From positions 1,234,518 through 1,294,517 of the forward strand of contig NMRA01000022.1 of the NCBI GenBank assembly GCA_002633005.1: a DNA stretch of 60,000 nucleotides, in the 5' to 3' direction. The notes under the pieces were generated by a model, which saw only the letters and a program-made list of their open reading frames with translations, had not been told where the DNA came from and did no database searches. Shown here piece by piece: positions 13,038-25,700 of the stretch. Numbering within the stretch: the first letter of the stretch is position 1; every line of letters starts with the position of its first letter. Origin of the DNA: Phoronis australis (Eukaryota; Phoronida; Phoronidae). The position numbers and the translations under genes were made by a program.

Positions 13038-13593
13038 CAATAGGAAGGAGAACCATTTCAATTTATTACAGGTTCACCCGATCTGCTTCGTTGTATAATC
13101 AGGAGAAGTTTTCCCATCGTTATTTTCGTTTTAAGATAAAACTGTAGCAAAACCTCTGGACAATTTCTTTCCTTAATCCTTCAAAACAAATTTTTATGTA
13201 TTTAGCATATTGAATGATACCACTGGTCACGAATTATTTTAATCAACTACGAGACAGGAGTAGGTCAGTGGCTGCCACATACATTACAATACTGGCGAAA
13301 ACCTAATCAAAGGAAAAACGTTCGATTTCTCTGCTATCATTGTCAGCTACGTGAAGCATGTGCATCGTAATAAAATATACCAAATAGTGCGTGTATATTT
13401 TTAACCAAAGCAAAACGTTATATTAGCACTAACAGCCACAACCACAAATTTCTCGCAAGATTATTCCGTTTAAAAAATGTTAACAAAGTTACAATATACC
13501 AATGCAAATTAGTCTACACAACAGACAGATCCTAATCGGCATTTCACGTTTCTTCATCCAATGTTCTTTCCAATGCTTGCGCTCTGATTCTGG

Positions 13594-13766
13594 CTACAGA
13601 TTTTCGTCTAATTTCTTGATTTGCAGCTCCCTCATACGGCGCTTCGTATGACATACCACATAGATCGCAGTTGCAACTGACGCTGTCAAGAGCACTAAAA
13701 GAGTAGCCAAAATAGGGAAAAACACTTGCGGGTGGACAAACATGTCGCAGTCTTTCACGGGAGTAG
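13594..13766 (-). CDS. ZP gene exon 8 (transmembrane and tail)
   Basis: Acceptor TACCTTTGTAG. It reads TPVKDCDMFVHPQ, then the helix VFFPILATLLVLLTASVATA, IYVVC and the tail HTKRRMRELQIKKLDENL before TAG at 13596-13594. A longer open frame in another phase (13544-13816) covers the same DNA but lacks a membrane helix and does not fit the donor phase of exon 7. Confidence 0.88.
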
Positions 13767-16700
13767 CTACAAAGGTAAAAATGACACTTTAAGGATATGT
13801 AGGATCTTATCGACATTTCTCACATAACCTGGCATGTGTTACGACACGACTGGTTAATAACACCGAGTACGTAATTTTTTTAATATTATATGGGCGAATC
13901 ACAAAGTAGTGCAAAGCAGATATCCATACGCTTTACATGTTATCGTCTGCAAAACACTGAAACAACCAAACGCACGCCAACCAAATAATGCCGGAATTCT
14001 GAGATGGTGACAAGGTTATGATTGACAAATCGGGTGTCGCAACTGTACGTACTCCCAGTCGGAAGGAAATGCAAACAATTTCTTAAACGGATCCGTCTTC
14101 GGCGACAAATTCCATAGAGAACTACGTTTATTCAAACGGAGACGAGCCCCAACTCAAGAAACGCGGCGAGACGGTCTAGCTGTGCTGTTTCAAGGACAAT
14201 TCATGGCTCACGTGCAGGGAAACCTTGCTGACTGTTATTTATAAACATCTTTTTTTAAGTTTTAATATTACAACTCCAAGGACAATTTTGAATATTGACT
14301 ACGAAAGCTGAATGCAATTTACAATTGTTAAGCTTAAAAAAGTATTAACAAAAAGTAACTGAATTAGTTTGCATTGCGCAAGCGTGTTTTTACAAAGGTT
14401 GCGTCATGTGGTGAAAGTTTTAGACACGTCGAGTTTTTCAGCGAAAGATCGTTTTCACTGTTCATGTGAGAAAACGAGCGTCGGGATTTTGATGAAATTT
14501 CCATGAGGCTTGGCCCGTGTCAAAAACCTGAGACTCGTGTAGGATTCTCTGTGTCTGTGCATTTAACAACATGATTTTTTGACTTTTTAGAAAACTGATA
14601 CTAATTGGGTCAGGTGACCATGTCTTCTCAGTAAAATTTAGCGATCGATACCAAAACAGCGGTATCAACCCCACGATCAAGGTTTATTTGATACAAATAT
14701 CTAAGGTGAGTATTATTATTTTTATTATTATCATTACAATAATAAATACAGTAATAGATACAAGGTACAAGAAATTTAAAAAATCATTATGAACATCATA
14801 TGGATAACACCAGAAAATTAAAAACTTATTTCCGTGGTAGTCTATGCACAAATTATGAAAACTAAAGTAAATAAATATTACGAATAAATAATAAATTGAG
14901 AACAATTACATAAGAGGAATGGAACATCTCAAAGAAACCAGGTATAGGTGAAAATGACAGAATGATGAAGTGACATGGTAAATGACAAATAAATAGAAAA
15001 ATAGCTAAATAAATTAACTCAATTAATATATAAAGTCGGACTTATCACTTCTATCACTAAGGTTAAATAGATATTATTTGATTTGTCGTATAAAAGTATT
15101 TCCAAAAACAGTCTCCTAAAATGAAATTCCGTTTCCGTTTGATCAACTTTAAAGAATTTTATGAAAATTGCGAAAGTGCTATTTTGATAGCTTCTCACGC
15201 AAAAGTAGAACATTGTTGGAACAATTCCTAAGCGTGTGTTTGAGAATAGTGCACAAAGCATTGTATCCGAAAGTTTCGTGTTATTTCAATTAGCCGTTTT
15301 TGAAATGTGATGTTCCAAAATGTGTCAAATTTGGCCATTTGTATAGGGTACTGCATGCCCTTCAACAAACCGTTGGGGTATTTGAAACTAATTAACGGAA
15401 AAGATCCATGGATGCTCAGGGGTCTGTTTCTTGAAAGGTCACTGAAATCCTAAAACAGAATTTAGCCTTACCTCCCACGTCACACATGCTGAATAAAGGT
15501 TATAGTCAAATAGTTAGGAGTGCATCACAGTTTAGAAATGCAGGTACTAATAGAAAGTACTTCGGTAAGTAGTAGTCGTGTATATTCTCAGAGACTGCTC
15601 TTTTGCTAAAGTGAGACTTAATAAGTTGTCCCAAGTAGTTGAGTGGAGCGAACGACCAAATGTATGTCTTATGTCCTAAGTCACTTTCATGAAACAGAGC
15701 CAGGTTTTGCAATATCCAAATTTTTATTTTGCTTCATTGTGATGGAGTATCAAAACTCACTTTCCTCTTGATAAAAAGTGATGAAACCCTGCTACTGAAC
15801 TGCCACATAATATGGCGTCATAAACATGTATTTAACTGCTATGTCCTCTACAGTATTTGTGGGTATTTGTAAATGTTTTTTGGATTTTATAAACGTATTT
15901 ACAACATGTACATGAAAAGGAGCCAAAAGTGCATCCCACCAACTCCCAGTTATTATCGTCACTTTATTACATGTATGCTAATATCTAACACGCAGCGGAC
16001 ATCAGACAGACTGAGCTGAAAACAACCCCACACACACATCGTGTTGATGAATGTCTGGCTAACACATGGTCTTCAGACCATTCAAAAAGTGAAACAGCCA
16101 AATTACACCGACTGTTGCTGCATCCAACACCGGTAACATCGAAGTTGTCGTCTTTTAATGATCTAAGGAGACGCGACTCTACTGGGTTAGTCTGCTAAGA
16201 GAACGCGTCTCGTTAATCTGAGGAGTTTTGTCTGCCATCTATTTGACTTACCCGACATTAATTTAGAGTTGTTTAACAATGGTCCCTCAGTGTTAAACGG
16301 AGACCACAGTGAATAGCAGAATGAAGAAAAGAAACTGTCAATGAAAACAAAGAAAAAGAGACAGAGAAGACACAGAAGGATAAGTAAAAAAGAAACTGTC
16401 AATGAAAACAAAGAAAAAGAGACTGAGAAGACAAAGAAGGATAAGTAAAAAAGAAAGAAAGAAGAAAAACGATGAGAAGTAGATGAGTACGAAAATGAAG
16501 ATCGTCGGGTATTAAAAACGAATCGTTTTAAGGAAGGTGAATTAAAAGATGTAGAATAAGGGGACGAAGGAGAAGAACAACAAAAACAATAAGAAGAACG
16601 ATAAGGGGAAGAAGATGGTTGGCACTAAAAATGAAGTTCTTGAAGGAAAGAGAATGTAAACGAGAAGACAAAAGGAAGAAGGAGAAGAGAAAATGAAGAA

Positions 16701-19700
16701 TATCAAAGACAACAACAAGATTGATATTGTCGGCACTTATACAACGCTTTAAACAAAACACTTAGCAAAGCTATTAGCAAGATTGCAGGCCTTTTAATGC
16801 GTCCATTTTCAGTGAATTTTAACATGCTCGTTGTGAGCAACTGCTGTTTTATGTTTTACAGTGTTAACAGGCACCCACTTTTCTTTGAGAGCATTGCCTT
16901 AAGCGGGGATTTCAAACAGAGCAGTCACTAAAAGCTTATAACTTAATCTCACTTCATTTCTGTCTGCATGGAATGAAATGCCTTAAGCGGAGTTTGGGTA
17001 AGCGATCTACTGTATGATTGGCTTAAAACCTCGTCTCCATTCCTAAAGGTGGCAACAAGTATAGGTTTAAAAATTTGAGGCTTGTTTATTGGAATTACTT
17101 TCTGCACAATGATTGGCCGCTGTCGTGACGTCATTAAAACAAAGGCATGCTTCAATTACTTTCACGGGTGTTGTTGCTGCCATTCATGAAGCAGAGATAT
17201 TGTTTTGGTTATTGTTTGAAATAAATGTATGTTGTTGGCGTACTTACTCTATTTTTATTTTTTTTTTCATTAACAATATCATATAAATTAAGCTGTTATC
17301 GAATCAAAGTACATGATCATTTTAGTATACATTTCTATGTTATACTACAGAAAATTCCAAAGTTGATATAACTTTATATTACTCGTGATATTCTTGCAAT
17401 GTCCGTATAATGTGTAAGAATTCTGACACATTTCATTTCCCATAACCAAGCCTCACATGGTTCAACCTATCAGCGTCATCTTGAGTCGAGGCTGGATTGT
17501 CTTAGTTCTCGACGTGGCAGCCGCGGTTTTACCAGAAATTGGTACATAAATAACAGACTATTGTATGTCTCCAATAATTTGTCCAGCTAATTAACTTTGT
17601 TAGTGTTCGAACAGTATCATTATTGAAGTTATTGTTATTCGCAATGTCGGTGCATAATACTCGCCAATACGGCAAATCGTTAATTTTTTCGATCATGTAT
17701 TACAGCCATTATTGTAAAGTTGTTTTCTAACACATACAAACAGAAAACAAAGATAAGACTAGGTTAGACTCTACCCCCATATTTTTGTCGCGAAAAATGT
17801 TATTAATATAGAATTCAATATTCGTACATGTATTTCTGGATAGGAACTTGAAACAAGTATCCTGATATATGATAACTTAAGTTCATACGAACTGCAAATG
17901 ATGAAACGAACAACATGTCAACCTTCCAACTTTTAGCATCTGACATCAATGTCCGCCACGTATGTTATGTTTCAGGCACACGCCTGTGCGTATTGGAGAA
18001 TGGGATAGCGTGAATTACTATGCTGCCATTTTTAACAGACAAAAATCATCTTATCCCATCGTGGGGTGTCCTGAGCCAACTGTTTCCTCAAAGTTAAGTT
18101 GAAGTTTGACTCCAGTGTACTGGAATTTTTACCTGTTGCAGACTTGTCGTATGATACCACAACAGCAGTTGATACGGTCGCCGAAGTCGTGCTGTTGCCA
18201 GTGGCACGCTTTTTCCGTGCTGCTTTGTTCACGCAAGTATCCTACAAATAGCATTTAATCGGTTAGCCAACACTAACGCGTATAATCGTGTTCATGGTCA
18301 CAATTATCTATAAATGTTACTGCGGATATTTTCGGACGCAAAAAGCATATCATTTTCGTAATTTCGAGCATCAGAATAGCAAGGCCAAGCGACTTTGCTT
18401 TTGGTAATGAGCTTCATTTCCAAGCCAAAGGTTACAAGGCTGTCACTCAAATCGAATCCACAGGCATAGAGCAGTTCCCTAAGTACTCTCAATCCTTTCA
18501 TTAGTCACCGAGTCGACATAATATTGAGTTAACGAGGTGTACATAGCATAGAAAGATGCCGCGGAAAACGAAGATAACAAGTAGTTTTTATCCGGACGTT
18601 GTTGTGCGTCTGCATGCATACGGGCGTTGAGAACGAATACACCGAGTAAGAGTCGCTGAACTGCCTCTGTGACTTAGTGTTCACTAACACAAGTTGTTAA
18701 AAAAAGATAAATCCCGGCATTCATTATTTTGATCGGTTATTTGAAATTTCGCCATTTCACTCTCGTGCTCACGACGCGCTTTAACTATGGACTCGATTTC
18801 TGTTGTCCACTGATTTCGTACTTGGTTTCTTGATATTATTCTCCCCGGCGTGGTGTGTATGCACAGAACTTTTGGCCTACATGTATTTACTGCTGGCTCC
18901 CCCTTCTTACCTAATTAACACGAGGTATATGAAATCCACGTACACACTTAAAAGATTTTAGTGATAATTAAGATAATTACGCCCCGCAAATTCAGTTGAC
19001 ATCGCGAGTGAATGTTGAAAGGGCGAACATGGTTAAGGCATACAGAGGTTATATTGACCGAAAACAAGTTTTCACCGCAGAATTAATTGAAGACTTTGAG
19101 ACTTTCAATACTTAATCAGCTTTTTCTTGGCTTCGGCAAATTGAGTGAACTTAGGAACACAAAAACGGCTCGGCGGATTTCGCTGCCAAAACCTTCCAAA
19201 CTTAATATTTAGTCCTCATTCTCAAAAACGATTACGACTTTCGATTTAAAGGCTTGGTTTTTGCGTAATGTAACTAAGATGAATACGAAAGCTATTTTTT
19301 ACAAAAATACCTTACGTTTTGCGAGTTGATTTGTCATAGAAACCAAATTAGAGACTAACTGAAAGTTCCCCAAAGCGTTTGTGACGTAAATGGTGACATT
19401 TTCATTTAAAAAAATTTCATTAACATCGACCGAGGCGCTATTTTGCTTCAGTGGATATGCCGAAGCCGGTCGAGAAAAAAGCGGAAAACCTCGCCCGGAT
19501 ATAACTTTTTATTTCAGTAATGAACACATTGCGACCACTTATATAATGGTCATCTCAGTCTGCACACTTTCATGGTGACCCCTCTGGCGGGTTTTTTCTT
19601 AGCCACAAATTAATTATTCTTCGCTAGTGTCTTATATCTGCGCATGTGGGAACATCAATCACAACAAGAAATCATGCGTCTGACAATGGAGAAAGCCTTC

Positions 19701-22700
19701 GAAAGCTCTGAAGTGCCCATGTCATAGCAGGGTTAAAAAAGAATGTTAACAGTACATCGGAAGGCAGGTTAAGAATTAAGAATGAACGCACGACTTAATT
19801 TGAGACCTGCTGGACTGAGGCCATGACTTTAGTCGTCGTTTGACCACAAGTAACGAAGGCTTTTTAACTTCCAACTAGTCGGACGTGAGATTTTTTACTT
19901 CGTTCTAATAACAAATGAAAACCCATAGTCATCATCCCTTTGCGATGCAACTCCTCGTAGCTCTGGGAAAAACTTTTGTCTAAATTCGAGTTTGTGTTTC
20001 TTTGAAGGAAGGTTTGATTGATAGCATTTGATGCACTGCAGGTGTGGTGTCTGAAGCACCGATAATTCCTCTCGGACTGAAATACATGTACATGTATGAC
20101 AATGTTTCTTTCTACGGTCGGACCTTTAAACTTTGAAGCTCCATAGCGTTACCTACAGGTCTACGTTGTGTTATCTCGATAAACATGATGCACAAGTACA
20201 TGTATCAAGCGCGATTAATGCGATTCAATGAGACCTAATTGTTTCAAAACATTTGCAAGACCAAAAAACACTTCTCATATGAGTAAGGAGGAAGTTCAGA
20301 CTAATTTTAGTGGTAACTGGTCCCCAGTTTCGTCGACAGAACGGGGGTTTATGGCCGCTGCAAGTATTCCAACACTTTAAAATGTAACTCAGAAAACGTT
20401 TGAAGGGCACAAATAAAAATGCTCACCCCGGCACATTTGTTGTCATTGTTCGCACAAAATTCGACATCCGCTGAGAAGCATAGCGTCTGAGAAGGCCCGT
20501 ACATGAACGCATTAAACGGTTTCGACAGAGTCGCCATGAACATTGAAGCCGTTTGAGTGTTGACAAATCCAACTTCCCCGTCGGTCATCCCCAGCTGAGG
20601 TTTAGCACAGTAGTCTACTACGAGATTAATTGCTGTAGAAGTCTTAGCGCAGTTCTCATAGGCGGTTAACGACTTTACTCGTAGCCTCGAGTTGGTCCCT
20701 AAATGGAAAGGACGAAATGTAATCATCAGGATGAATTAAACGGAAAATTTACCCAGATGAGTTGCTGTAACTATATTATGCATTACATGAAAGGTTGATT
20801 TTTATGTCTAGTTATGTTACACTGTATGACTAAATATATATAAATTTCAGTCGGGAACATACTAGGTTCAAAAGCATGATCTTTTAGCGGCTTCGTCTGG
20901 TATGGAACCTGTTATCAGAATAGACAATACAGAACACGAATAAAGAGAATAGTATTTCAAAACGCAAAGTTTGTATTCGCAACAACAACTGTAAATGGCT
21001 AAAAGAGACATAATCTACTGCAAGGGATGGCAAGAACTCCGCGGTCTTGCCTCTAAGTTCCAGCTACGATCTTCTGAAACCGGGACCAGCAGATTTCAAA
21101 ACTCGTGGCACAAATATCCAGAGCCACTGCCTTAACCTCCATACACGCCAAGGAACGAAGACCAAACTCTATATCCTGGGCATCGAATTTCTCAGCTGGC
21201 ACCTTCTTCCACTACTGTACACGGGATACACTTTACCTTATTCTATCAGTGTTATTTATATAATCGGAATGATATTTATATATATTTTTGAAAAGTAAAA
21301 AACATGGAGTTGCGAAGCAAAATTTTCAATACTTTTTGTGAGTAGTGCATTTTTCCCCAAACACGCTTGGGCCGATCGTGAAGAATCAAAGTGGCCCAAT
21401 ACTGGCGACTGGCTCAGAACGCACTGTTAGCGGAATGTCACCTTTGTGCACACCTTCGAGAGAGACATGAATTACAACATGTATGTTGCGTTTTTGTCAG
21501 CTACTAAACACGGGGTAGTGTGCACTGGGCTGAACGTTAAGTGATTGCATGGTGATACAAAGATGGAAAATGTATGGGTGGCGTTTCATAATCTTTGAGT
21601 CGGTGTTGGTGTCAACTATATGAATCTGGCCGCCAACTCTATCGATAACATCTGAGAAGTCGTTCGAAGCCGTGTGGCCTAACAATACTAAACTGACTTG
21701 ATGGTCGACTTTTTAAAGTCACCAATCAAGTTTGTTTTGTATTAAAATATGTCGCTCTATCACGTTTTCCCCCGAGTATTGTTGGGCGCAGGTTGTTACT
21801 AACCGGTGCTAATAACCTACACCAAGGTGAATGCCACTTAATGCATGGAGCGCAAACAGGCGCACGCACTAAATTGTGAGCCTTAGGCACATGCGCGTGT
21901 ATGTGTATAAAAATTGATTTGACAACACGCCTCTTCTCGCGTATAAGCGCATGAACTTAAAGGCGCGTTTATACAGTAATAGCAAGGAGTGTAATCCAAT
22001 AGGAGAGTTCACTTGTGAGCTCGCTGTTGTCACTACTACTAGCGCCGTCAAGTGGTGAATAAGCAACGGTCAAGTAGGAACCGCGAGAACAATGGAGAAG
22101 GTCGCATTTTGCAGTGCGATAAATTGCGTTAATTTATATACGAAAATCCCAGACGTGTCATTTTTACGTTTCCTAAGGCTCCAGAAAGGTAATGATTACT
22201 TGTTATTCAATAAGATGATACAATGACTTTCATTTTGAGTGTTCTGTGCACGGTTGGAAGACAAGTCAATCGCAGTCCTGGTGCCGCTGTCGTCTGCAGT
22301 TTAGGCTACTGTACAGGCTACGCTCTGCCTTCTGCAGATACGTGGTTGCCAATGTACATGTACGTCTACTAAAATTATATGTGAGAGAGAAGAAGAATGG
22401 AATACAGTGTTGTGGTGGTGATGAATTGTCTTGCTTTCTTCTTGCACCCACTGCACAAACCAGTTATCTGCCCTGGCAGCAGCCTGCCGTATTCAAAAGA
22501 GAACGTGGACATGAAACGAGCATTGAGCTGGGAATACTCTGTAATGAAAAGTTAGAAAACACACAGCATGGTACTGGGGTATGGTGGCCACCAGTCATTA
22601 CAAGCAAGTCCTTGGGGTCATGCACAAAACGAGGGCCATATTTTGTCATCACCTCAGCCCATGTTGTCAAACGTCAGGGGAACAAACAAAATTTGTGACG

Positions 22701-25700
22701 TTGGCTGGAGATCAACACTCATGAGGCACATCCCATTGTGTTTTACCTGTTTAACACTCCTCCCATGTGCTCCCCTGGAAGGGGGTAAACACCCATTTGG
22801 CGCCCACCTGGTTTTCACTCCTCCCTTGTACCCCTTTGCTGGCACCCTGGCGCAACCCCCACCTGAGCAATCACAAAAATTATGTAGTCCATGGTTTCGA
22901 AACCGGCCTCGGTTTCCGCAGAAATGTTATCTCACTAGTGAGATAACTACATGTAAATGGGTTATTACACGGTTGTATTGGCCATTCGAGGATAATATTT
23001 TAGGGTCGAATGCCCAATACAACTGTGTAATAACCCACTTAGTTATTAAACGGCGTAAGATAACATTTTGGCTCCGCAAGAGTTTCGAGTCGTCGACTTT
23101 GCCACTGCACCACTCAGCAGCTGTCGTCATCGAACGTGAAAATAGAGTGAGCACGCGCAATAACCGCATGTTCAACAAAGGGTATTGTACCGAAATTTAT
23201 ACGCTATGAAAAGTAAGACGCATAATTTCCATAAAAACATATTTTATCACTTAAAATTATCTCCCATTTTCTCTCATTTTTAAATCATCGATCTCCAATT
23301 TGAATGCGGGTGTCATGTCGGCGGGATCCCTTGGCTTGAGCATTTTGCTCAGTAAGCAGTTGTAACCTACTTTAGCAGACGATATTTTCACGGTCGAAGC
23401 TTAGCGTGATAAAATGTGTAGTACACTGTAAGCTAGACTAGTTGCTAAAACTTAATTTATAGATTCACTTCATTCCTACTCTGTTTGAACGTTCAATTGG
23501 TTTTGAGTAAACCATTATTTTGACAAAAATAACTCGGCTTTTCTTAAAATGTCACAACCTCTGACCCCGGATCTCTGACAAAGAAATTACTTACAAAGCC
23601 GAGGCGAATCGAGAAAGGTAGCTCGATTCTTCGCAATGTGGTATAAAATTATTATTCCTTCGGATGACAATTCTCGAAAATCCACTCAGGCTCTAGATTA
23701 CGGGGGATAACGACTTCGCCATGTAATAATCTACATGCATGCATGCATGCATTCATGCATGCCCTCCTTACTCGTGGCATTGTGGGTATATAGGGGTATT
23801 TCCGGTATCAGTCATGAACATAACTCAGCTATGCTACTGTAAACGCACCTCTTGTCGGTAGCTTCATGTCAACTCTGATTTTAACTTTGTCACCCAAGCT
23901 TAGTGTCTTGGTAATAACATAAGTGTTTGCTGTGGAGTCTTCTTTCAACACAATAAGGTGTAGATTCTCCACAGTTTTTTCGGCCGTCACTGTTTTTTGA
24001 AGAACACTGTAAGAAAGAAAATGCTTATTATATACCTCGTTCGTGTGCTAGTAACTCATGTAAATTTTACATGTTGCTAGACGTGTCTCCGTTTATGCAC
24101 ATAAAACATTCTGTGACCCTCACAGTCTATGCATATTTGTAGAAGGCAAAAAATATGAAATATGAAAGTTTAAAAAATGCAACCAAAATCGTAATCTGTG
24201 TCGATCTCCCTTAACATATATTTCGACTAGCTCGTGTGTTTCAGCAACATGCTGTCAAACATTACGACTAACTGTTTGCCGAAGTGTGGGTCGTGTCAGT
24301 GACGATGGGGGTGGTGGTGATAATGATGCTAACTGAATGGTGACGTTAGCGTGCAAGTGGCCGTGTAGCGTCGGCATTTGTTGTAGTGGTGAATATGATG
24401 CCCATAAAACTAATCTTAAATAGGACGACCAGAAAATGTTTTTATCGTGGGGCCTAAGGTGTTTTTAAAGTCCACAAATCCCCGGAGAATTCTCTCTCTC
24501 CCTCACTTCACTCTCCTCTTCGCACTCCCTCCCCCCGCCCCCTCTGTTTGCAGGCAAATAGAAAAGGCTCTGCTAACTGTTCATCGTTTTGAAGCAGCTT
24601 TCAGATTTCTGGAATAACTGAACACAAACACTATAAATTTTCGATCATGTTCCTTTCTGTTAACATTTTGGAAAGTCATGTATCTGTTGGTGGTATCGTC
24701 AACATTACTCTTACCCGGAAACTGGAATTTTCTCAACATTGTTGATGGTCTGTTCTTTAGGCAAAGTTGCGGCGAAGTTACACTCCGTCTTTACGATCGT
24801 GAACTTAAAATCAGAGGTACTGAACACTTCCGTATCTTGGTACGTGAGAAGGAAAGCGATGTCCTTGACTGGTGTTATTGCGCCGGATGCACTGTTTTGT
24901 TCCAACTAGATTGAAACATTGAACATGTTGTTATAGTAAATATATATACGCTGAGGTTGGTCAGTAGTGAAATACATCAAATAAACACACAAAAAATGAC
25001 GAACCCCAACAGGGAATCGAGTTGACAGCCTAATGTGGTAAGAGTTCCTGATATTTCTGTATTTATTTGAGACATTTCACTACTGGCTAACCTCAGCGTC
25101 TATCAGCGTTTATCTTGTAATACATGAGGTCTTGCGAGATCTTGCATTTTCGCCTACGGAACGCACACCGGAACAAGGCGGAAATTGTACTCAGTAGGCG
25201 TGTTTAAATGGTACAAGAGATATAATAGTCAAACACTATCGTGTTAACGACGACCAATATACACAAGTTAACACTCCGCTTTGTTCTTGTTCCGTCAAGA
25301 CAGGCTTCCGAGATTTCGAAAGAACTCTCCACACGGAAGCCTTTTCGTGTATCTATTTTCGTTTCAGGCACGGGAGAAAGAAATGGAAAAGATGTGACCA
25401 AATGTCATCTTTTTAAAATATTTTTCGTCAAACGACCTTTAACATATTTCACGGTGAACCTCTCACCTAATACGTGCTCAATGCAATCATTAACAAGTAT
25501 ATGTACCAGCAGATCGCGCTAAGCCTTATCTTCGAAACAAAACGACAATCTGTACTGAACCATATTTAGCCATGTAAGGCAGTGCACAAATCAAGCTCGG
25601 AAATTGTGTGACTAACGCAATAGGCGAGTTGGTTGATGGTAATGAGGAAAACAGCTAACATCACCACAGGGTCCATTTAAATTCGTGACACCAGGATGTG

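Larger units (their letters stand above)
21975..22877 (-). repeat. 0.9-kb THAP-bearing repeat, copy 1 (inverted arm)
   Basis: Its reverse complement aligns over the whole length with 27884-28805. Shared words include GCCAAATGGGTGTT, TGTAATGACTGGTGGCCA, CACCACAACACTGTATT and GACAGCGGCA. The two copies point towards each other about 5 kb apart and lie in different introns of the ZP gene, on either side of exons 2-5. This copy is the better preserved and carries a THAP first exon on its plus strand. Confidence 0.85.

Noticed and set aside
13544-13816. 90-codon minus-strand frame over the last ZP exon
   Set aside because: Wrong phase. The adjacent frame has the membrane helix and matches the donor phase of exon 7.
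14684-15261. AT-rich minus-strand frames with hydrophobic Ile/Phe runs
   Set aside because: Compositional artefacts of AT-rich intron DNA; no membrane protein family is recognisable.
18304-18501. 65-codon minus-strand frame just upstream of ZP exon 7
   Set aside because: Exons 6 and 7 already join in phase 0, and this frame has no clear splice sites and no ZP-like content.
21497-21685. 62-codon minus-strand frame between ZP exons 5 and 6
   Set aside because: Exon 5 (phase 1 end) and exon 6 (phase 1 start) fit directly, and the frame lacks a good acceptor and donor pair.
22246-23209. 150- and 213-codon plus-strand frames
   Set aside because: They run through the THAP-bearing repeat and a fold-back element, are not kept in the other repeat copy, and have no recognisable domain.
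25204-25401. Minus-strand frame with FRVESSFEISEACLDGTRTKR between ZP exons 3 and 4
   Set aside because: It looked ZP-like because of the TKR motif, but exons 3 and 4 already match in phase 0 and the frame has only weak splice sites.
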